13,922 nt of DNA from Erysipelotrichaceae bacterium UBA2227 (GCA_002348095.1 DDYT01000024.1:1-13922), one strand, 5' to 3'; numbered from the stretch's first letter, positions 7,929 through 13,840 are shown. Numbers and translations: made by a program. The notes: generated by a model not told the origin, from the letters alone.

Positions 7929-8980
7929 TTCTCCTCCGCTTTTTCGATTTCTGCGATTTTACTTATGCGACGCTGATGACGGGAATCTTCACTAAACGGT
8001 GTACTCAACCAAACGCGCGCTATTTTCAGCATCGTATCTTCATTGATAACCCTGCCGCCCATAGCTAAAATATTAGTGTCGTTGTGTAAGCGTGTAACTT
8101 CTGCTACCGTCACATCACTGACAAGGGCGCACCGTATGCCATGTACTTTATTGGCTGTAATAGAAGCCCCAATGCCGGTTCCGCAAATAATGATTCCTTT
8201 ATCTGCCCGTCCTTCACTCACCGCTTTCGCCGCAGGATAAACGAAATCAGAATAATCCACACTCTCTTCACTGTCTGTCCCAAAATCATTGACTTCATAA
8301 CCCCATTCAATCAGTTTTTGCTTTAAGACTTCTTTGTGAGCAAATCCGCCATGATCAGCAGCTATAGCTATTTTCATTTTCCCTCCGTCTGTAATCGACC
8401 GTTCGACTTCATAAAGACCGATCAGCCCTTCTCTTATCAAAACCAGTTTTCCCCCGGTTGCATCAATAATTGTCGATTTGGTATCTCCGCTGACTCCATC
8501 AACCACAGCATCGATCTTCCCCTCAAACTTATCCAACACTTCTTTGGTCGCTGTCGCAACTTTTTCACCGCTGTAATTTGCTCCGGAAACATATAGCGGA
8601 CCTGTCTTGCGAATGATATTAATCAGCCACGGATCATCCGGCATCCGAATCGCTATCGTCGGATTTGAGTTTTGAGAATCTGTGTCCTTTTTGTTAAAAA
8701 TAAACGTAGTCGCCCCAGGCATCCAACGTTTGATCAGTTTCTGATCACGACGTTTTAATACCGCGAACTCATTGATCTGATTTTTTGCGCTGACCAATAA
8801 GATAAACGGCTTACCAATCTCACGATTCTTGACCCGAGTCAGTTTTTCAATCGTTTCGAGGTGTCCTGACTTTACCGCCAATCCATAGACCGTATCCGTC
8901 GGCAAAGCAACGATTCCACCTTGATTGAGGATGGAGATAATTTCTGTAACATCTTCTTTTTTCAATACCAATGTTTTCAT
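7925..8980 (-). CDS. Fused YrdC/Sua5 threonylcarbamoyl-AMP synthase domain and ribose-5-phosphate isomerase B
   Basis: One uninterrupted frame of 351 codons contains two normally separate enzymes. Residues 1 to about 195 are a YrdC/Sua5 domain (ALPTDTVYGLAV; Lys51-x-Arg53), which in the family makes threonylcarbamoyl-AMP for the tRNA t6A37 modification; there is no extra Sua5 C-terminal domain. Residues 202-351 are a full-length, 150-residue RpiB, interconverting ribulose- and ribose-5-phosphate: KIAIAADHGG, catalytic Cys66 of the domain region in IICGTGIGAS, HNDTNILAMGGRVI, and RHQRR near the end. The usual SxN motif of YrdC reads Gly133-Ala-Asn135. I place the start at 8980, five bases after GGTGA; the frame is open to a TTG at 9001. 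An internal GGAGGG sits just before the RpiB ATG, so separate RpiB may also be made. The end overlaps glyA by four bases. Confidence 0.9.
   Translation of the reverse strand: MKTLVLKKEDVTEIISILNQGGIVALPTDTVYGLAVKSGHLETIEKLTRVKNREIGKPFILLVSAKNQINEFAVLKRRDQKLIKRWMPGATTFIFNKKDTDSQNSNPTIAIRMPDDPWLINIIRKTGPLYVSGANYSGEKVATATKEVLDKFEGKIDAVVDGVSGDTKSTIIDATGGKLVLIREGLIGLYEVERSITDGGKMKIAIAADHGGFAHKEVLKQKLIEWGYEVNDFGTDSEESVDYSDFVYPAAKAVSEGRADKGIIICGTGIGASITANKVHGIRCALVSDVTVAEVTRLHNDTNILAMGGRVINEDTMLKIARVWLSTPFSEDSRHQRRISKIAEIEKAEEK
8375..8386 (-). promoter_or_regulatory. Internal ribosome binding site and start codon for a separate RpiB
   Basis: Inside the fused frame, GGAGGG is followed by AAA and an in-frame ATG that begins exactly where RpiB proteins normally begin (MKIAIAADHGG). 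The spacing from GGAGG to ATG is four bases, slightly short but workable and equal to that of glyA just downstream. It encodes Gly-Gly-Lys of the linker. It may allow a free 150-residue RpiB in addition to the fusion, or be a remnant of a formerly separate gene. Confidence 0.55.
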
Positions 8981-9004
8981 AGCATTCACCATTTTCATCA
9001 ATTT

Positions 9005-9013
9005 ATTTTAACA
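9005..9013 (-). promoter_or_regulatory. Extended -10 promoter element for the YrdC/RpiB-glyA-upp-atp gene string
   Basis: TGTTAAAAT on the minus strand reads as an extended -10: TG, one base, then TAAAAT (five of six matches to TATAAT). No good -35 box lies 16 to 18 bases upstream, which extended -10 promoters tolerate. Transcription would begin near 8998, giving an 18-base leader that still includes the GGTGA in front of the ATG at 8980 and excludes the earlier possible starts. It lies just after the toxin gene's terminator, where a promoter is expected. Confidence 0.45.
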
Positions 9014-9036
9014 TATTTTGATACCTAATTCTCATG

Positions 9037-9060
9037 AAAAAAAGCATCCCCTCCGGATGC
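9037..9060 (-). terminator. Rho-independent terminator after the toxin gene
   Basis: On the minus strand, GCATCC and GGATGC form a six-base-pair stem around a five-base loop, followed directly by seven T residues. It starts ten bases after the toxin stop and separates the toxin-antitoxin pair, and any read-through from prmC, from the YrdC/RpiB-atp string. Confidence 0.88.
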
Positions 9061-9069
9061 CTATTGCTT

Positions 9070-9333
9070 TTACTTATGGATACTAAAACTATGGCTATGG
9101 TTGATAACAAAAACGACGATTGACATATTCTCAAAAGAACACAAAATATGGTAGTCCCCAAAGGTGTAACGCCATTGGTCCTGACGTTTCCCTTTAAACG
9201 GACCCCCGATCCGACGAGGGTCTTTCTGATTCTCGAGATTCCGTTTTAAGAATCCGATAATCAATGATGCGACGACCCGGTCCATTGATAACAGCTGTTG
9301 GCGTGCGTGCTCAGAAAACTTAAGAATCCACAT
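9070..9333 (-). CDS. RelE/ParE-superfamily toxin, divergent at the usual active-site positions
   Basis: An 87-residue protein with the RelE/ParE fold pattern: WILKFSEHARQQLLSMDR at the N-terminus, a charged helix RNLENQKDPRRIGGPFKGK, then WRYTFGDYHILCSFE and a beta strand MSIVVFVINH. RelE-type toxins cut mRNA in the ribosome; ParE types act on gyrase. In related toxins the core usually reads WRYRVGDYRI and ends in an HRxxVY-like motif; here these are WRYTFGDYHI and HSHSFSIHK, so several basic residues and the terminal Tyr are missing. It may be weakened, inactive or of a different activity. The ATG is one base after the antitoxin stop with no clear ribosome binding site, so it is probably made by coupled translation. 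Confidence 0.85.
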   Translation of the reverse strand: MWILKFSEHARQQLLSMDRVVASLIIGFLKRNLENQKDPRRIGGPFKGKRQDQWRYTFGDYHILCSFENMSIVVFVINHSHSFSIHK

Positions 9334-9334
9334 A

Positions 9335-9547
9335 CTATCGGCTCAGATCCTTCTCGATTTCCCTTATGGTGTAGGACTTTGCATGTGCCTTATAAACTTC
9401 ATCAAAGGTGCGCACATCCACCTCGTCTTCAATTTTAGCTATGACAACTTTTCGAATCAACTCAGATACGGTCAACCCTTGGATTTCCGCATATTCCTGA
9501 ATCAGTTTCTTATCGCGTGATGAAAGCCGTAATGAGATAGTTTCCAT
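9335..9547 (-). CDS. RelB-like ribbon-helix-helix antitoxin
   Basis: A 70-residue acidic-tailed protein. Residues 1-40 (METISLRLSSRDKKLIQEYA...GLTVSELIRKVV) fit a ribbon-helix-helix DNA-binding domain: a beta strand with alternating polar residues and then two helices. Residues 41-70 (DEVDVRTFDEVYKAHAKSYT...EIEKDLSR) resemble the flexible toxin-wrapping tail of RelB/DUF6290 antitoxins. It is expected to neutralise the toxin encoded one base downstream and to repress its own promoter. The ribosome binding site GAGGTGAT is five bases before the ATG, much stronger than the toxin's, which agrees with antitoxin excess. The family is clear; the exact subfamily is not. Confidence 0.87.
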   Translation of the reverse strand: METISLRLSSRDKKLIQEYAEIQGLTVSELIRKVVIAKIEDEVDVRTFDEVYKAHAKSYTIREIEKDLSR

Positions 9548-9560
9548 AAAAAATCACCTC

Positions 9561-9597
9561 TGTAATACATCGTAATACATAGGTGACGATTCGTCAA
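9561..9597 (-). promoter_or_regulatory. Toxin-antitoxin promoter and probable autoregulatory operator
   Basis: TTGACG at 9597-9592 could be a -35 box, 17 bases before TACGAT at 9574-9569 as a -10 box. The -10 overlaps two tandem copies of ATGTATTAC (9580-9572 and 9570-9562) spaced ten bases apart, and the -35 overlaps a perfect inverted repeat of TGACGA (9584-9589 and 9591-9596). Tandem sites one helical turn apart suit binding of ribbon-helix-helix dimers, so antitoxin autorepression is a reasonable inference. Confidence 0.6.
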
Positions 9598-9613
9598 GTA
9601 ACACTTATCATAT

Positions 9614-10465
9614 TCAACAATTAAAGTACACAAAGCACATGCGATCCTTACCGTTGATGTCTTTTTTAAACTCTACTCTTGCTTTTGGGAAACGGGAAAC
9701 AATTTCGTGATGAAGCTTTTGTTTCTGATCGAATCCCATTTCAAATGCCATCATGGATCGCTCTTTCATGATCGATGGGACTTGATCCAAAAGTTTGCGG
9801 TATAAGTCCAGTCCGTCAATCCCGCCAAACAGAGCTACATGAGGCTCAAAATCGACTACCGATTTTTCAACAGTTTCTTCCATCTTGATATAAGGCGGAT
9901 TGCTGATGCAAATATCCAGTTTCACATGACGGTCAATCAACGGCTGCGCCATATCCCCCAACAAGAAACACACATCAGCAGACAACTGTTGTGCATTCTT
10001 CTGTGCAATCGCAAGTGCATCCTCACTGATATCACTTGCATAAACGTTACAGCGGCCTTCTTCGGCTTTTAACGTAATCGCCAATGCACCACTGCCGGTA
10101 CCGATATCAGCACAAACCAACTCCCCTTGCACAAACAGATCATCGATGTCGGCTAATATATGTCCGATCAACTCCTCGGTCTCTTCTCTTGGAACTAAAA
10201 CGTCCTTGCTTACAAAGAATTTCCGGCCGTAAAACCACTCATAACCCAGGATATGGGCTAAAGGCTCATGATTACACAAACGTTCAATTCCGGATGTAAA
10301 ATCCTCAAGGATCCTCGCGTCGATTTCTTCATCATCAACCATGTACAAATTGTAATGATATTGTTCCGTCAGTTCCAACATCAAACGGCGGGCTAACATT
10401 TCGTTGATACCCGCCAGGTCACACCGTTCGATTGCCTGTCTTAATATTTGGCGATAGGTCGCCAT
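9614..10465 (-). CDS. prmC: Release factor glutamine N5-methyltransferase
   Basis: SAM-dependent enzyme methylating the glutamine of the GGQ motif in release factors RF1 and RF2. Start at 10465 gives 283 residues (family about 280-290); GGGAG lies six bases upstream within the end of prfA, while the open frame to 10504 overlaps prfA and has no family similarity. Features: N-terminal helical substrate-recognition domain (1-75), VLVPREETEEL (89-99), SAM-binding motif DIGTGSGALAI (120-130), acidic ASDIS strand (143-147) and the catalytic/substrate motif NPPY at 189-192. One base separates it from prfA, its substrate gene. No terminator follows it, so transcripts may run on into the toxin-antitoxin pair. 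Confidence 0.96.
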   Translation of the reverse strand: MATYRQILRQAIERCDLAGINEMLARRLMLELTEQYHYNLYMVDDEEIDARILEDFTSGIERLCNHEPLAHILGYEWFYGRKFFVSKDVLVPREETEELIGHILADIDDLFVQGELVCADIGTGSGALAITLKAEEGRCNVYASDISEDALAIAQKNAQQLSADVCFLLGDMAQPLIDRHVKLDICISNPPYIKMEETVEKSVVDFEPHVALFGGIDGLDLYRKLLDQVPSIMKERSMMAFEMGFDQKQKLHHEIVSRFPKARVEFKKDINGKDRMCFVYFNC

Positions 10466-10466
10466 C

Positions 10467-11540
10467 TTATTCTCCCGCCAGTTTCTGACGTTGTTCTTCC
10501 GCAAGAAGCGCTTCGATGATTTCTTCCATCCGACCTTCCACGATCCAATCCAATTTCTGCAACGTCAATCCGATCCGATGATCGGTCACACGGTTCTGAG
10601 GGTAATTGTACGTGCGAATCTTTTCAGAACGATCGCCTTTACCGATTTTTGAGCGACGTTCAATGCCTTTTTCTTCGTCAGCCTTCCGCTGATACTCCTC
10701 AAATACCCGGGCATAAACCATTTTCAGCGCCCGGTCACGGTTATCATGCTGTGAACGGCCATCCTGACAGTTCACCGATATTCCGGTAGGAATGTGTGTG
10801 ATACGAACGGCAGAATCCGTCTTGTTGACGTGCTGTCCGCCGGCACCCGATGCGCGATGCGTCTCGAAAATCAAATCAGCCGGATTTATATCGATATCTT
10901 CAACTTCCGTTTCCGGCATGACCAAAACGGTAGCAGTGGATGTATGGATGCGTCCTTGGGTCTCCGTCTTTGGTACACGTTGAACACGGTGTGCTCCTGA
11001 TTCGTATTTCATCGAACGATAAACCTCATCCCCTTTAACGATAAAGGAAATCAACGTGTATCCGCCAGCCGTTGCTTCAATCGCTTCGTAAATCTCCACT
11101 TTCCACCCCTGGGATTCAGCAAACTTTGAATACATCCGGAACAAGTCACCCGCAAAGATATTCCCTTCATCTCCACCGGCTGCGCCGCGGATTTCAAAAA
11201 TCGCATTTTTGTCATCATGGGGATCTCTGGGAATGAGCATGACTTCCAACTTCGCAACCAGATCCGCAATCTGCGGCTCCAACTCCTCAATTTCCATCTC
11301 AGCCATCGCTACCATCTCTGCATCTTCATCATGTTCCAGCATGTGTTTTGCATCTTCCAAATGATTGGTTGCCTGAACTAATCTCTCAAACGATTCAACT
11401 ACTTGACGCAGTTGCGATTGTTCTTTAGCCAGCTTTCCCATTTCCTTTGAATTAGACAAAACTTCCGGACTCATCAGTAATTCATCCAGTTCGTTATAGC
11501 GATTCAGTATTTTTTGGCAACGTGTAAATAAAGCTTCCAT
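10467..11540 (-). CDS. prfA: Peptide chain release factor 1
   Basis: Reads UAA and UAG stop codons in the ribosomal A site and triggers release of the peptide. The start at 11540 has GGAGG six bases upstream and gives 357 residues, as usual; the open frame to 11558 lies inside the MATE gene. Residues 1-100 are the coiled N-terminal domain, followed by RGAAGGDEGNIFAGDLF, the codon-recognition loop PKT at 190-192 (PxT identifies RF1 rather than RF2, which has SPF), and the catalytic GGQ at 234-236 in ASGAGGQHVNKTDSAVRITH. The ribosome binding site is inside the 3' end of the MATE gene. Complete. Confidence 0.98.
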   Translation of the reverse strand: MEALFTRCQKILNRYNELDELLMSPEVLSNSKEMGKLAKEQSQLRQVVESFERLVQATNHLEDAKHMLEHDEDAEMVAMAEMEIEELEPQIADLVAKLEVMLIPRDPHDDKNAIFEIRGAAGGDEGNIFAGDLFRMYSKFAESQGWKVEIYEAIEATAGGYTLISFIVKGDEVYRSMKYESGAHRVQRVPKTETQGRIHTSTATVLVMPETEVEDIDINPADLIFETHRASGAGGQHVNKTDSAVRITHIPTGISVNCQDGRSQHDNRDRALKMVYARVFEEYQRKADEEKGIERRSKIGKGDRSEKIRTYNYPQNRVTDHRIGLTLQKLDWIVEGRMEEIIEALLAEEQRQKLAGE

Positions 11541-11541
11541 T

Positions 11542-12930
11542 CTATACCTCCGATGCAATTTCTTGCGTTAAATTTTTAAGCCATGAGCCCTGAATATAGC
11601 GTTTCATCCCAATGATAACACGAACGATTTGTTCAATTTGTACCAACAAGAACACCAGGGCAATACTTTGTATCTTGATTATACCGACGAATATAAAGGC
11701 TGTCGGTAAGCCGATCATCCATAAGATGCCGGCATCCAAAAATGCCAGGAAACGGGAATCTCCACCTGCTCTCAGCGATGAGAAGACAATAACATTAAAC
11801 ATCCGTAATGACAATCGCAAACTGAATATTTGTACGATCAGAATGGCCCCGCGAACTACTTCCGGATCGCTTAAGCCAAACAAACCGACCATAAATCGCG
11901 CTGAAATAAGAATGATAAAGGATGTTATAACGGACATCATCAATCCCAACCCAATGAAGTAGTTCCCTTTCCGTCGGGCCTCTGCCAAATCGCCCTTGCC
12001 CAATTCCGCTCCAAGCATCGAACTGTTGGCATTGTTGATCCCCATGATCACAAACATAAAGATATTGGCAATTTGGGTCCCCACATAATAACTGTCCATT
12101 GCTTTTGTTCCCAAGGTTCCAAAAGCAATGATATATAAAGTTCCGCCGATTCCAAAGAAAAATTCATTGAAAATCAACGGATAAGTTCTGCGAAACATCT
12201 TAGAAAACATATCTCTGTTTATTTTAAACATTTCTCGAAACGTTCCGATGAAGGGTTGTTTACTGCTATACGCATAGATGAGATGGATCGCAAAGCCAGT
12301 CATGTTGGCGATTAAAGTCCCGATTGCTGCCCCTTGCAACCCTAACTGAGGCAGACCGAAGTTACCGAAGATCAAACCGTAATTAAGAATAACATTGATG
12401 GACATGGCAATGATGCCGATGACCATGGGAATGACCGTTTTTTGTATCGATCGATAAGCAAAACTGAACATCATCGTCAGCGCTCCCGGAAGATAAGAAA
12501 AAAGCACAATACTTAAATAGGAAACGCTGGCAGAAATCACAACAGAGTCTTTTATATAAATTTGCATAAGTTGGGAAGCGAAGAAGTAAGCTGCCAGCAT
12601 CCAAGCGACAGAAATCATGGATATGAGCATCACACCGAAACCAAAGGATTTCCGTTGGTTGGTTCGGTCATTGGCACCATAAAACTGAGCCATGTATATG
12701 CCGGCTCCGGCAGCAGCGCCATAGCCGATGGTCATCATCAGGATTTCGATCTGGGCCGCTGTTCCTACGGCCGTCACTTGATTGATGCGGGCGACCATGA
12801 TACTGTCAACAACACCCATCGCACTGTTGAGCAGTTGTTGCAAAGCCAAGGGGACCGCTATCCATAAGACTTTTCTGACAAATTCTCTCGGTCCGACGTA
12901 CTTACGCAAAGACATCGGCAATATCGTCAT
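11542..12930 (-). CDS. MATE-family multidrug/sodium antiporter-like exporter
   Basis: A 462-residue polytopic membrane protein with about twelve hydrophobic segments in two similar halves, the layout of MATE exporters (usual length about 450), which expel cationic drugs or metabolites in exchange for Na+ or H+. Typical family features are the N-terminal WIAVPLALQQLLNSAMGVVDSIMVAR and the first-half YMAQFYGANDRTNQRKSFGFG, with an equivalent MLGAELGKGDLAEARRKGNYFIG in the second half. The substrate cannot be told. It starts one base after tdk and ends one base before prfA, so it is cotranscribed with translation genes, an uncommon place for a transporter. An 11-bp inverted repeat lies inside it (12097-12130). 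Confidence 0.92.
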   Translation of the reverse strand: MTILPMSLRKYVGPREFVRKVLWIAVPLALQQLLNSAMGVVDSIMVARINQVTAVGTAAQIEILMMTIGYGAAAGAGIYMAQFYGANDRTNQRKSFGFGVMLISMISVAWMLAAYFFASQLMQIYIKDSVVISASVSYLSIVLFSYLPGALTMMFSFAYRSIQKTVIPMVIGIIAMSINVILNYGLIFGNFGLPQLGLQGAAIGTLIANMTGFAIHLIYAYSSKQPFIGTFREMFKINRDMFSKMFRRTYPLIFNEFFFGIGGTLYIIAFGTLGTKAMDSYYVGTQIANIFMFVIMGINNANSSMLGAELGKGDLAEARRKGNYFIGLGLMMSVITSFIILISARFMVGLFGLSDPEVVRGAILIVQIFSLRLSLRMFNVIVFSSLRAGGDSRFLAFLDAGILWMIGLPTAFIFVGIIKIQSIALVFLLVQIEQIVRVIIGMKRYIQGSWLKNLTQEIASEV

Positions 12931-12931
12931 A

Positions 12932-13522
12932 CTACAATTCCGGTTTATCTTTCACTTCATGACAGTGGCGGCACCGTGCCTCATAGCTCTCGGCAGCTCC
13001 GACCATGATGATCGGATCATGATACGATGCCGGCTTGTGATTGACCAACCGCTGTGTACGTGTGGCAGGCGCACCGCATACGGTACATACGGCCGTAAGC
13101 TTCGTCACAAACTCCGCTGTTGTTACTAACTCCGGCATGACTCCAAAAGGCTCCGCGCGAAAATCCGTATCCAATCCGGCCGCCATTACGCGTTTACCGG
13201 ACTTTGCCAGTTTATTGCAAACCGCAATGATATCACGATCAAAGAATTGAACTTCATCGATCGCAACAACATCGACATCATTAGTTATAAAGTCCAGTAT
13301 GTCTTTGGCATTCTCAACGACCAATGCATCGACCGTAGCACCGGCATGTGATACGATTTTTGTGTTGCTGTAACGGTTATCGATCGCCGGTTTAAATACC
13401 AGTACCCGTTTTTTCGCAAATTCCAATACTTTGATCCGACGGATCAGTTCCTCTGTTTTCCCCGCAAACATACATCCGGCAATAACTTCCAGATAGCCCG
13501 GGCGATACTGATGATACATCAT
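12932..13522 (-). CDS. tdk: Thymidine kinase, type II
   Basis: Salvage enzyme phosphorylating thymidine with ATP in the cytosol. The 196 residues include the P-loop GCMFAGKT (16-23; commonly GPMFSGKT, so Pro and Ser are changed to Cys and Ala), the Walker B/catalytic segment VVAIDEVQFFD with Glu90 as the likely base, and a lasso domain with four zinc-binding cysteines, Cys146, Cys149, Cys184 and Cys187. The start at 13522 has GAGGTGA six bases upstream; a second ATG follows directly. Located after the rpmE terminator, as in Bacillus. Two TAAAAT boxes lie in the 38-base gap but no convincing -35, so its promoter is unresolved. Confidence 0.97.
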   Translation of the reverse strand: MMYHQYRPGYLEVIAGCMFAGKTEELIRRIKVLEFAKKRVLVFKPAIDNRYSNTKIVSHAGATVDALVVENAKDILDFITNDVDVVAIDEVQFFDRDIIAVCNKLAKSGKRVMAAGLDTDFRAEPFGVMPELVTTAEFVTKLTAVCTVCGAPATRTQRLVNHKPASYHDPIIMVGAAESYEARCRHCHEVKDKPEL

Positions 13523-13560
13523 GCGCTTTCACCTCGTTACCATTTTAACCGATTTTAAGC

Positions 13561-13588
13561 AAAAAAATAAGGGTTGCGACCCTTATTT
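13561..13588 (-). terminator. Rho-independent terminator of rpmE, overlapping the stop codon
   Basis: AAATAAGGGT and ACCCTTATTT pair over ten bases around a TGCG/CGCA loop, followed on the minus strand by a run of T. The rpmE TAA stop (13585-13583) is inside the upstream arm of the stem, so a ribosome stopping there would cover the hairpin; termination may thus respond to translation of L31. Confidence 0.9.
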
Positions 13589-13786
13589 AATTCCGTATTT
13601 TTTATTAAACTTTTCAACGCGTCCGGCTGCTTGCGCAAAACGTTGTTTACCTGTATAAAAAGGATGGCAATTGGAGCAAGTGTCGACACGAATTTCTTTT
13701 CTGACCGAACCGCTCTCGAATTGATTACCGCAGGATGTGCATGTAACCATCACTTTGTTATATACGGGATGAATGCCTTGTTTCAT
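13583..13786 (-). CDS. rpmE: 50S ribosomal protein L31, zinc-binding (C+) form
   Basis: A 67-residue ribosomal protein of the large-subunit central protuberance, bridging to the small subunit. MKQGIHPVYN at the start and HPFYTGKQRF (41-50) are conserved L31 sequences. Cys16, Cys19, Cys37 and Cys40 form two CxxC pairs, so this is the zinc-containing type; many Bacillota also carry a zinc-free paralogue under Zur control elsewhere, which cannot be seen here. AGGAG lies nine bases before the ATG. It is transcribed as a short unit with its own terminator before tdk. Confidence 0.98.
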   Translation of the reverse strand: MKQGIHPVYNKVMVTCTSCGNQFESGSVRKEIRVDTCSNCHPFYTGKQRFAQAAGRVEKFNKKYGIK

Positions 13787-13806
13787 AGTTCATCTCTCCT
13801 TCCGCC

Positions 13807-13825
13807 TTGAATGACCTTCATTCAA
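13807..13825. repeat. Perfect inverted repeat in the rpmE leader, possible operator
   Basis: TTGAATGA and TCATTCAA are exact 8-bp arms around three bases, 21 bases upstream of the rpmE ATG. If the proposed promoter is right, the repeat lies about 10 to 30 bases after the transcription start, suitable for a repressor site or an RNA hairpin just before the ribosome binding site. The TGAATGA/TCATTCA half-sites resemble those of some TetR-family regulators; the regulator is unknown. Confidence 0.5.
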
Positions 13826-13840
13826 AGTAAGTGCATTAGT

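Noticed and set aside
9584..9596. TGACGA/TCGTCA palindrome considered as the prmC terminator
   Set aside because: The stem is short with a one-base centre and no T run follows on the minus strand; it fits an operator better.
10466..10504. Upstream extension of prmC by 13 codons
   Set aside because: It overlaps the 3' end of prfA, has no family similarity, and the ATG at 10465 has a good GGGAG six bases upstream.
11541..11558. Upstream extension of prfA by six codons
   Set aside because: It lies in the end of the MATE gene; the ATG at 11540 with GGAGG six bases upstream matches the normal RF1 N-terminus.
11612..11962. 116-codon open frame on the plus strand opposite the MATE gene
   Set aside because: It is antisense to hydrophobic coding sequence, rich in Asn, Lys and Ile, and has no start signal.
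13542..13557. Two TAAAAT boxes between rpmE and tdk considered as a promoter
   Set aside because: No acceptable -35 at 16 to 18 bases and no TG extension at the correct distance for either box, so I did not list it as a feature.
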